NCBI RefSeq assembly: GCF_004339565.1 | Contig: NZ_SMFZ01000002.1 | Location: 1,674,001 to 1,738,000 of the forward strand | From: Pseudonocardia endophytica | GTDB lineage: Bacteria > Actinomycetota > Actinomycetes > Mycobacteriales > Pseudonocardiaceae | DNA length: 64,000 bases | Reading direction: 5' to 3' | Shown here: piece by piece, positions 41,705 through 48,583 of the stretch | How the letters are laid out: every line of letters starts with the position of its first letter | Position numbering within the stretch: position 1 is the first letter of the stretch | The notes under the pieces: model-generated | The model's input: the letters and a program-made list of their open reading frames with translations, nothing else | Database searches by the model: none | Told to the model about the DNA's origin: nothing | Position numbers and translations under genes: made by a program

Positions 41705-42010
41705 TCAGTGAGTCGGCAGGACGGCCGCGCCGATCACGTCCTCGGTGCCGCCCGCAGGGCGGGGGATCACGTGGCTGGCGTAAAGATCGCCGACCTGTGC
41801 CGCGGCCGCACGTCCGGCATCGACCGCGGCGGTCACGGCACCGACGTCGCCGCGGACGAGTACCGACACCTGTCCGTTCTTCAGCGTCCGGTAACCCTCC
41901 ACGATGACGTTGGCGGCCTTGACCATCGCGTCGGCTGCCTCGATGGCGCCGACGAGGCCGCGAGTCTCGATCAGCCCGAGGGCCCCACCGGGCCGCAGCG
42001 CCTGAGTCAT
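41705..42010 (-). CDS. Second microcompartment hexamer (BMC-H) with altered pore loop
   Basis: From ATG 42010 the product is 101 aa with one BMC domain, GGALGLIETRGLVGAIEAAD, MVKAANVIVEGYRTLKNGQV and RGDVGAVTAAVDAGRAAAAQ, ending IGAAVLPTH. Relative to the hexamer at 33621 the pore loop is TLKNG in place of EIGGG, bringing a lysine to the pore. It is transcribed alone and convergent with the regulator gene. Its promoter carries the same inverted repeat, 94 bases upstream of the start, as the main shell operon. Confidence 0.9.
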   Translation of the reverse strand: MTQALRPGGALGLIETRGLVGAIEAADAMVKAANVIVEGYRTLKNGQVSVLVRGDVGAVTAAVDAGRAAAAQVGDLYASHVIPRPAGGTEDVIGAAVLPTH

Positions 42011-42103
42011 GGCTTGTCCTCTCGCGGGTGACGAAGTGCGGCATCGGACGCCGCGGTCACCGACGACGCTATCGACGGCCGGCAATGCCGACGCTGTCTC
42101 GCT

Positions 42104-42132
42104 CAGACAACACCCGGGAGCGATGTTGTCTG
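42104..42132. promoter_or_regulatory. Inverted-repeat operator upstream of the second hexamer gene
   Basis: CAGACAAC (42104-42111) and GTTGTCTG (42125-42132) form a perfect pair with a 13-base gap, as at 33047-33075. It lies 94 bases before the hexamer start on the minus strand and 135 bases before the small Cys-rich gene on the plus strand, so it could control both directions. Confidence 0.72.
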
Positions 42133-42266
42133 GACCAGAGATGGGGAGCACGCCACCCGGTTGGGAGTCTTCTGCTATCGGCGGAGCAGCGCAGGCGCGT
42201 TCACCGCTTTCGCCGCGGGCCGCCGGCCTGTCGACATCCGAATCGCTCTCGCCCGAGGTGGTGCGA

Positions 42267-42464
42267 ATGAGTTACGTCCTGTGCTGTGACCGTTGTGACG
42301 CGGTCTGCATCTGGGAGGACAAGCCTCTCGACCGCCTCCCGCTCTGCGACCTCTGCGCCGGGCGCCCCCCGCGGAAGACCGTGCCACCGACCCACCGGCG
42401 TCCGGTGCCGCTCGGTGTCGCCGTTCCCAGCCGCGTTCGCCCCGGACCGAAGCGCGTCGCGTGA
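42267..42464 (+). CDS. Small cysteine-rich protein, 65 aa
   Basis: The ATG follows GAGGTGG by 5 bases. The N-terminal half has two cysteine clusters, CCDRCDAVC and LPLCDLCAG, spaced like a zinc ribbon or rubredoxin-like knuckle; the C-terminal half is Pro/Arg-rich. I do not recognise a family. It is divergent from the second hexamer gene across the shared inverted repeat, so it may belong to the microcompartment regulon. Zinc binding is likely; the role is unknown. Confidence 0.55.
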   Translation: MSYVLCCDRCDAVCIWEDKPLDRLPLCDLCAGRPPRKTVPPTHRRPVPLGVAVPSRVRPGPKRVA

Positions 42465-42621
42465 CCGGCCTGCCCAGCGGGCGCCCGGTTCACGACGGCC
42501 GGCCCGACCGGGCTGCCCGGGCGGGTCACCGTCTGGCAGGTCGCCCCGCGGGACAGCGGTCGCCGGCACCTGCGGCGATCTAGCTCTTCGGCTCCCGACC
42601 GTTCACAGGAGGACAAGCGGC

Positions 42622-43386
42622 ATGGACAAGGTCGTCACGGCCGAACAGGCCCTGGCCGACATCACCGACGGGGCGAGCATCGCCGTCGGCGGCTTCGGCC
42701 TCTGCGGCATCCCGATGGCGCTGATCAGCGAGCTCCATCGACGAGGTGTCGGTGGGCTGAAGGTCGTCTCCAACAACTGCGGCATCGACGACTGGGGGCT
42801 CGGTCTGCTCCTCGGTGACCGCCGCATCGTCCGGATGACCAGCTCGTACGTCGGGGAGAACAAGGAGTTCGCCCGGCAGTACCTCTCCGGCGAGCTCGAG
42901 GTCGAGCTCTGCCCCCAGGGCACGCTCGCCGAGCGCCTCCGCGCCGGCGGATGTGGCATTCCCGCCTTCTACACCCCGGCCGGAGTGGGGAGCCAGATCG
43001 GGGACGGCGGTCTCCCGTGGCGCTACGCCGAGGACGGGTCCGTCGCGGTCGCGTCGCCTCCCAAGGAGAAGCGCACGTTCCGGGATCGGGACTACCTGCT
43101 GGAAGAGGCCATCAGTACGGACTTCGCGCTGGTCTACGCGACGGTGGGAGACCGGGACGGCAACCTCGTCTTCGACAAGACGACCCAGAACTTCAACCCC
43201 CTCTGCGCCATGGCCGGGACCGTCACCGTCGCGCAGGTCGAGCGTCTGGTCGAGCCCGGCGAGATCGCCCCGGAGAACGTCCACCTGCCCGGGGTGTTCG
43301 TGCAGCACGTCGTGCACGCGCCCGGCGTCGAGAAGCGCATCGAGAAGCGAACCGTCACCCGGCCGACCACGGAGACCGTCCGATGA
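42622..43386 (+). CDS. 3-oxoacid CoA-transferase subunit A
   Basis: ATG 42622 follows AGGAGG. The 254-aa product has the class I CoA-transferase alpha pattern: DGASIAVGGFGLCGIPMALI, SNNCGIDDWGLGLLL, MTSSYVGENKEFARQYLSGELEVELCPQGTLAERLRAGG and AFYTPAGVGS. It pairs with subunit B at 43457 to move CoA between succinyl-CoA (or acetyl-CoA) and a 3-oxoacid such as acetoacetate. It may be the exit of the catabolic pathways on the left, or recycle CoA from microcompartment-made acyl-CoA. Confidence 0.9.
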   Translation: MDKVVTAEQALADITDGASIAVGGFGLCGIPMALISELHRRGVGGLKVVSNNCGIDDWGLGLLLGDRRIVRMTSSYVGENKEFARQYLSGELEVELCPQGTLAERLRAGGCGIPAFYTPAGVGSQIGDGGLPWRYAEDGSVAVASPPKEKRTFRDRDYLLEEAISTDFALVYATVGDRDGNLVFDKTTQNFNPLCAMAGTVTVAQVERLVEPGEIAPENVHLPGVFVQHVVHAPGVEKRIEKRTVTRPTTETVR

Positions 43387-43456
43387 GCGAGCGTGCGAGC
43401 GAGTCATCGATACAGCGCCTCCGCGAAGCGCCGACCGAGCGTAGCGAGGGAGTGCG

Positions 43457-44119
43457 ATGAGCCTGACCCGCGAGCAGATGGCAGCGCGTGCGGCCGCGGA
43501 GCTGCACGACGGCGAGTACGTCAACCTCGGCATCGGGCTGCCGACCCTGATCCCCGGCTATCTCCCCGACGACGTGCACGTCGTGCTGCACAGTGAGAAC
43601 GGGATCCTCGGGACGGGGCCCTACCCGCATCCGGACGAGATCGACCCCGATCTCATCAACGCCGGCAAGGAGACCGTCACGGTCCGCGTCGGAGCGTCCT
43701 ACTTCGACTCGGCGCTGTCCTTCGGTGTCATCCGCGGCGGCCACCTGGACGTCGCCGTGCTGGGTGCGATGCAGGTCTCCGAGAAGGGCGACCTGTCGAA
43801 CTGGTCGGTCCCCGGCAAGATGGTCAAGGGCATGGGAGGCGCCATGGACCTCGTCCATGGCGCCCGGCGGGTCATCGTCCTGATGGAGCACACGGCCAAG
43901 GACGGCAGTCCCAAGATCCTCCGAGAGAACACGCTGCCCTACACCGGGCTGCAGGTGGTCGACCGGATCATCAGCGACCTCGCGGTCATCGACGTCACCG
44001 ACGGCGGACTCGTACTGGCGGAGGTTGCCCCCGGCGTGACCGAGGACGAGGTGCGTGCAGCCACCGACGCGCCGCTGACGACCTCCGACCAGCTCGCGAC
44101 GGTCCAGGTGCCGGCATGA
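43457..44119 (+). CDS. 3-oxoacid CoA-transferase subunit B
   Basis: The 220-aa product has the beta-subunit pattern with the catalytic glutamate in HSENGILGTGPYP, preceded by GEYVNLGIGLPTLIPGYL and followed by GGHLDVAVLGAMQVSEKGDLSNW, KMVKGMGGAMDLVHGARRVI and LPYTGLQVVDRIISDLAVID. The 70 bases between the subunits are a GAGCGAGCG-type low-complexity stretch rather than the usual overlap. Its stop overlaps the start of a broken crotonase gene (ATGA), so that gene was once part of the operon. Confidence 0.9.
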   Translation: MSLTREQMAARAAAELHDGEYVNLGIGLPTLIPGYLPDDVHVVLHSENGILGTGPYPHPDEIDPDLINAGKETVTVRVGASYFDSALSFGVIRGGHLDVAVLGAMQVSEKGDLSNWSVPGKMVKGMGGAMDLVHGARRVIVLMEHTAKDGSPKILRENTLPYTGLQVVDRIISDLAVIDVTDGGLVLAEVAPGVTEDEVRAATDAPLTTSDQLATVQVPA

Positions 44120-44335
44120 CCGGGCTCGTCCACCACGAGGTCGAGGGCGGTCGAGCGACCGTCGCTCGCGACTCGCCGTCGAACCGCAACGCCCTGTCCG
44201 CCCATCTGCGCGCGGAGCTGGTCGCGAGCCTGGATGTCACGATCGCGGACCCGCGGTCCGGGTGATCGTGGCGGCGCACACCGGGCCCGTCTGCAGCGCC
44301 GGGAGGGACATCGAGGAGTCGCGGGGCGGATCGGC
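44116..44335 (+). pseudogene. Enoyl-CoA hydratase, N-terminal remnant with frameshift
   Basis: The ATG overlaps the CoA-transferase stop. The first 45 residues are crotonase-like (DSPSNRNALSAHLRAELVASL), then a stop follows at TIADPRSG. Shifting the frame by one base near 44252 restores AVRVIVAAHTGPVCSAGRDIEESRGGS, the oxyanion-hole region. After about 44335 the homology ends. So the gene suffered a one-base deletion and lost its last two thirds. Confidence 0.7.
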
Positions 44336-44369
44336 GAGCGACCAGGGTGCCCGCGACGGCATCTGGGCC

Positions 44370-44891
44370 ACGGACGACGAGCCGGCCGCGAGCACACGGC
44401 TCCTGGTCTTCTCGCGGTCGACGTTGGTGCGATGCGGGCTTCGATTCCTGCTACGGACCCAGGACGCGATCGACGTCATCGCCGAGGCAGCCACCACCTC
44501 GGAGCTGGTCCGGCTGTGCGCTGACCTCCGTCCGGCGATCGTCCTGATCGATCTGACCGGGGAGGGGGAGCGACCGCTCGGCCCGCAGATGCTCGCCGGG
44601 CTGCGCAGGCGTCAGCCCCGGATGCGAGCGATCGTCATCGTCGGCCCGCAGACCAGGGAGGAGACGAACGCGCTGGTTGCCACGGGAGTGGCGGGGGTCG
44701 TCGGTATCGACGCATCGCCGTCCGCCATGGTCGCCGCGGTCACGGAGGTCGGCGCAGACCGGGGCTACTTCGACCGAACAAGCGGTCGGACGTTCGATGG
44801 TGATCCGACGCAGGACGACTACGACGGTTCTGCACCTCCGCTGAGTCCACGGGAGTGTCAGGTCACGCGAATCCGGGTGAGATGGCAGTGA
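44370..44891 (+). pseudogene. LuxR-type response regulator, receiver-like part with the DNA-binding domain cut off
   Basis: The frame reads RLLVFSRSTLVRCGLRFLLR, then PAIVLIDLTGEGE, RAIVIVGPQTREETNALVATGVAGVVG and SAMVAAVTEVGADRGYFD, as in NarL/LuxR receiver domains; phospho-acceptor Asp is in VLIDLT. It then begins the LuxR helix-turn-helix (PPLSPRECQV) and breaks off into RIRVRWQ and a stop. Only the first ~8 residues of the DNA-binding domain remain. Its left end runs in frame from the crotonase remnant, so a deletion fused the two. Confidence 0.65.
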
Positions 44892-44996
44892 GGGTTGTTC
44901 GATCACGGTCCGGGCAGCCGTCAGCGCCATCTCAACCGGATCGACGCGTTCCCCGGGGCGCGTCCTGCGGTGCGGACGCGGTGCGGGCTCACCGTC

Positions 44997-45818
44997 TCAG
45001 CCGTCCGTCCGGGAGTTGTAGAGGCGCTCGGCCCACAGGTAGCCGGCCACGGTGATCACCACGCACCACCCGACGGCGAGCATCACGCTGGTGCCGAGAC
45101 CGGGCGTCGCCGATCCGAGCAGGAGTCCGCGCAGGGCGTCGATGACCGGGGTGAACGGCTGGTACTCGGCGAACCAGCGCAGCACGGTCGGCATGGACTC
45201 GGTCGGGACGAATCCGCTGCTCAGGAACGGCAGCAGGAGCAGGAACATCGGGGTGTTGCTGGCCGACTCGACGGTCCTCGCGGCCAGCCCGAGCGCCACG
45301 GTGAGCCACGTCAGGGCCAGCGTCAGCAGAGCCAGGATCCCGAGCGCGCCGAGCCAGCCGCCGACCGTCGCGTCCGTCCGGAAGCCGAGCGCGAGCGCGA
45401 CGCCCGTGACCACCACGAGCGCGACCACGGTCTGCGCGAACGCCCCGACGACGTGTCCGGTGAGGACGCTGACGCGGGCGATGGCCATCGTCCGGAAGCG
45501 GGCGACGACGCCCTCGGTCATGTCGGTGGCGACCCCGATCGCGGTGGCCAGCGCGATGCTCGCCACGGTGATCAGCAGGATGGTCGGGGTGATGTAGGCC
45601 AGGTACTGCGTGCGCCCGGCCGTGGGGCCCGCGACGCCCGCGCCGAGCGGTCCGCCGAGCACGTAGACGAACAGCAGCAGGAACACGAGCGGCTGACCGA
45701 TCAACATGATCGTCAGCGACGGGTAGCGCCGCATGTGGAGCAGGCGGCGGCGCACCATCGTCAGCGAGTCCCGCAGGGCCTGGGGGCGGGCGGTCGGAGC
45801 GGCGGCGATCGTGGTCAT
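44997..45818 (-). CDS. ABC-2 type transporter permease (drug-efflux type)
   Basis: ATG 45818 overlaps the stop of the ATPase gene. The 273-aa product has six predicted membrane segments, including PLVFLLLFVYVLGGPLG, ILLITVASIALATAIGVATD, FAQTVVALVVVTGVALALGF and LALTWLTVALGLAART, with the family segment EGVVARFRTMAIARVSVLTGHVVG and SSGFVPTESMPTVLRWFAEYQP. DrrB-type permeases export hydrophobic compounds such as antibiotics. Its partner ATPase is at 45815-46783. Confidence 0.88.
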   Translation of the reverse strand: MTTIAAAPTARPQALRDSLTMVRRRLLHMRRYPSLTIMLIGQPLVFLLLFVYVLGGPLGAGVAGPTAGRTQYLAYITPTILLITVASIALATAIGVATDMTEGVVARFRTMAIARVSVLTGHVVGAFAQTVVALVVVTGVALALGFRTDATVGGWLGALGILALLTLALTWLTVALGLAARTVESASNTPMFLLLLPFLSSGFVPTESMPTVLRWFAEYQPFTPVIDALRGLLLGSATPGLGTSVMLAVGWCVVITVAGYLWAERLYNSRTDG

Positions 45819-46783
45819 GACGTGGTCACCTTCTGGGTGTCGGAGCGGGTGTCGGACGTGGCGGGCCGGCCGGTCAGCGCGAGGAACACGTCGTCCAGGT
45901 CGGGTGTGTGGGTGGTCAGCGCCTCGGGTCGGGTTCCGGCCGCGTCGAGGCGGTCGAGCAGCGCACGCAGCGCCGGGAACCCGTCGGTGGGGACCTGCAG
46001 GGTCAGGGCGTCCGGGTCCGGTACCGCGGCGGGCAGGGCGGCGCCGGCCGTGGCCAGGTCCGCGTGGTCGGCGAACCGGATCTCGACGTGTCCGCCGGGC
46101 GCCCGGGCCTTGAGCTGGGCCGGCGTCCCGTGTGCGACGAGGCGTCCGTGGTCGAGCACGGCGATGTCGTCGGCGAGGTGGTCGGCCTCCTCCAGGTACT
46201 GCGTGGTGAGGAAGACCGTCACGCCGCCGTCGACGAGGCTCCGGACCGCCGACCACAGGTCACGGCGGCTGCGCGGGTCCAGGCCGGTCGTCGGCTCGTC
46301 GAGGAAGATCACCCGAGGGTCGCCGACGAGCGTCATCGCCAGGTCGAGGCGCCGTCGCATGCCGCCGGAGTACGAGGAGGCGGGCCTGCCGGCGGCGTCG
46401 GCGAGGTCGAACTGCTCGAGCAGGTCGCGGGCGCGGGCCCGCCCGCCGGTGCGGGACAGGTGGTGCAGGTCCGCCATCAACCGGAGGTTCTCGGTGCCGG
46501 TGAGCAGGCCGTCCACGGCGGAGAACTGCCCGGTCACGCCGATCGCGGCGCGGACGGCGTCCGGTGCGTCGACGACGTCGTGCCCGGCGACCCGGACCGT
46601 GCCGGAGTCGGCGCGGACCAATGTGGACAGGATCTTCACGACGGTCGTCTTGCCGGCGCCGTTCGGGCCGAGCAGCCCGAACACGGTCCCGGCCGGGACC
46701 TCGATGTCGATCCCGTCCAGGACGGTCTGGGATCCGTAGGACTTGCGCAGGTCGGCGATCGTGATCGCCGGGTCGTTCGTCAT
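45815..46783 (-). CDS. ABC transporter ATP-binding protein (DrrA-like)
   Basis: The 322-aa ATPase has Walker A LLGPNGAGKTTVV, signature SSYSGGMRRRLDLA, Walker B VIFLDEPTTGLDPRSR and a C-terminal extension (DHADLATAGAALPAAV to LDDVFLALTGRPA) typical of DrrA exporters. Together with the permease it drives drug-like export. It starts at ATG 46783 and overlaps the permease gene by four bases. No obvious biosynthetic cluster adjoins, so self-protection or general efflux is likely. Confidence 0.9.
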   Translation of the reverse strand: MTNDPAITIADLRKSYGSQTVLDGIDIEVPAGTVFGLLGPNGAGKTTVVKILSTLVRADSGTVRVAGHDVVDAPDAVRAAIGVTGQFSAVDGLLTGTENLRLMADLHHLSRTGGRARARDLLEQFDLADAAGRPASSYSGGMRRRLDLAMTLVGDPRVIFLDEPTTGLDPRSRRDLWSAVRSLVDGGVTVFLTTQYLEEADHLADDIAVLDHGRLVAHGTPAQLKARAPGGHVEIRFADHADLATAGAALPAAVPDPDALTLQVPTDGFPALRALLDRLDAAGTRPEALTTHTPDLDDVFLALTGRPATSDTRSDTQKVTTS

Positions 46784-46869
46784 GGGTGCGCTCCTTGGTG
46801 AGGGCAGGGCGGGGTGACCGCCGGACCGGGAACGGTCGGGCGGCTCGAACTGCGGAGGGGAGGGCGGGC

Positions 46870-47712
46870 TCAGGCCCGGCGGATCACGATGGCGCCGTCC
46901 TGCGAGCGGGCGTGGACCGAGACGGTCTCGGCGAAGCCGTCCGGGTCGTCGCGCGGGGACAGGTCGTTGCTGAACCGGCCGGTGGTGTCGACGTCCAGCC
47001 ACGCCGCGCTGGTCCCGGCGATCCCGACGTCCATCCGGCCGTGGCTGTTGGTCAGCGACACCTCGCCGCGGGCGACGCGTCCCAGGCGGACGTTGCCGTA
47101 GGTCGTGCGGACCCGGACGTCGGACTGGGCATCGTCGATGTCGATGTCGCCGTAACCGCCGGTCAGCTGCGCGTCGCCGCCGATCTCGTCGGCGTGGATG
47201 GCGCCGTGCTTGCTGCGGATGCTCGCCGCGCCGCCGACCCGCTTGACCTGCACGCCGCCGTGGTCGGCGGTCAGGTCGGCGTCGCCGTCGACGGTCCCGT
47301 TCACCCTGACCAGCCCGTAGCCGACCGACAGTGTCGCCGACCGCGCGTCGTCGATCCGGACGTCGCCGTACTTCGTGTGGACGGCGCAGGCGCCCAGGCG
47401 GCCCTCGGCGCGGATGCCGCCGTATCCCGACCGGGCGGTGAGCGAGGAGCCGGCCGGGAGGGCGATCTCGACTTCGAGCGAGCGGCCGGGGGTCTTCGGC
47501 GTGAGCTTCTGCAGGAGGCCGAGCGTGGGCCCGGTGACGCGGAGCTCGTCCCCGACGAGCTCGACGCGGACGTCCTCGGCCTGCTTGCGGTCCTCGGCGT
47601 TGCTGCGCACGTCGACGACCGTGTCGGTGCGGTCCGACGCGACCACGTGCAGCTCCCCGATCGGGAGCTCGACGGTTGCGGTGATCGGTCCGGGTGTGTC
47701 GAACGTGGACAT
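46870..47712 (-). CDS. DUF4097-family beta-helix-like protein
   Basis: The 280-aa product starts MSTFDTPGPITATVELPIGEL and is made of repeated short strands such as GYGGIRAEGRLGACAVHTKYGDVRI, GYGDIDIDDAQSDVRVRTTYGNVRL and VSVHARSQDGAIVIRR, as in the DUF4097 (putative adhesin) family. There is no signal peptide. In actinobacteria such genes are often beside drug exporters and small DNA-binding proteins, as here. Its function is unknown. Confidence 0.82.
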   Translation of the reverse strand: MSTFDTPGPITATVELPIGELHVVASDRTDTVVDVRSNAEDRKQAEDVRVELVGDELRVTGPTLGLLQKLTPKTPGRSLEVEIALPAGSSLTARSGYGGIRAEGRLGACAVHTKYGDVRIDDARSATLSVGYGLVRVNGTVDGDADLTADHGGVQVKRVGGAASIRSKHGAIHADEIGGDAQLTGGYGDIDIDDAQSDVRVRTTYGNVRLGRVARGEVSLTNSHGRMDVGIAGTSAAWLDVDTTGRFSNDLSPRDDPDGFAETVSVHARSQDGAIVIRRA

Positions 47713-47763
47713 GGTCGATCGCCTCCTCGGCGCCGCGGCGCCGCGAGTGGGTGGGTCCTGCGG

Positions 47764-48261
47764 TTAGCCGAACCAGCCGACGCGCCCGGCCCTGCCGGAC
47801 GGCGGCGCGTGTGGTGCTGGCTGGTCGAGCGCGGCCGTGGCCACGCGGGTCAGCCAGGTGTTGACGGACAGGCCGTCGCGGCCCGCCGCCTCCTCGATGC
47901 GGTTCTTCAGACTCTCCGGGGGCCGGAAGTTGATGCGTGCGACGGCGCCGTTGTCGCCTTCCGTCGCAGCGGCCGGTGGTGCGGGCGTGGTGGCGGCCGG
48001 AGCGGCGGTCGCCGGAGCGGCCGCGGTCGTGACGACGAAGTCGGGGGAGGAACCCCGCAGGCGCAGGTGCACCGAGCCGGGCACGAGCTCCAGGGTGATC
48101 TCGTCGGCGGCGGCCGTCAGCGCCTCGAGCAGCACCAACCGCACCGCCGAGTCGAGCGGTCCCACCAGGCGTTCCGCGACCTCGCGCACGTCGTCCCCTG
48201 CCACCTCGCTGATGGCCGCGAACTCGGTCCGCAGGCGGTCGACGTATCCGTCCAACTCCAT
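47764..48261 (-). CDS. Ribbon-helix-helix type regulator, 165 aa
   Basis: From ATG 48261 the protein has an N-terminal helical part (MELDGYVDRLRTEFAAISEVAGDD), a strand region (LELVPGSVHLRLRG), an Ala/Pro linker, then a ribbon-helix-helix DNA-binding unit: VARINFRPPESLKNRIEEAAGRDGLSVNTWLTRVATAALD. It is the first gene of the operon with the DUF4097 protein and exporter, and probably represses it. ATGGCGCCAT palindromes occur just upstream. A second in-frame ATG lies 8 codons earlier (MCATLCAM). Confidence 0.8.
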   Translation of the reverse strand: MELDGYVDRLRTEFAAISEVAGDDVREVAERLVGPLDSAVRLVLLEALTAAADEITLELVPGSVHLRLRGSSPDFVVTTAAAPATAAPAATTPAPPAAATEGDNGAVARINFRPPESLKNRIEEAAGRDGLSVNTWLTRVATAALDQPAPHAPPSGRAGRVGWFG

Positions 48262-48583
48262 GGCGCATAGCGTGGCGCACATTGGTGCCATCGTCAAGAG
48301 ATATGCGCCATCTATGGCGCCATATGGCGCCATTCACCGCGGAGGCGGACGTCGAGACCATGTCGACGACGGTCGTCGGGCACCTGCGGGAGCGGTGTGC
48401 GGTGAGCGTGGCCGAGCGACGGGTGCAGCGGCCCGGACGGCGCCGGGACGGCCGCGCTGCTGGTGGCGATCGGGATGGACGCGATCGAGCTGCCCGCCGG
48501 ACGGGGCCGGTTCCTGCTGGTTCGAGCACCGCGACCCGCCGACCCGACCGCGAGCGGCTGCTGGTCGCGGGACGGCCGGGCGC
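48262..48583. other. Intergenic region between the RHH gene and the Kdp sensor gene
   Basis: The left part (48262-48340) holds the ATGGCGCCAT palindromes. The right part has one short plus-strand frame (about 48440-48596, containing VAIGMDAIELPAGRGRF) with coding-like third positions but no start or family, perhaps a gene remnant. I see no kdpE gene here, although that is where it is expected after kdpD. Confidence 0.4.
48313..48333. promoter_or_regulatory. ATGGCGCCAT palindrome array, likely ribbon-helix-helix operator
   Basis: TATGGCGCCATATGGCGCCAT holds two overlapping perfect palindromes (ATGGCGCCAT), 10 bases apart. Partial copies (ATGGCGCAT at 48259, GTGGCGCA at 48270, ATGCGCCAT at 48303) flank it. 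Ribbon-helix-helix repressors bind such closely spaced short repeats cooperatively, and the gene for one starts 52 bases away. Confidence 0.6.

Noticed and set aside
44879..44933. GAGATGGC/GCCATCTC inverted repeat as an element end
   Set aside because: The arms are only 8 bases with a 39-base gap, without a transposase or target duplication; chance or a weak hairpin is likelier.
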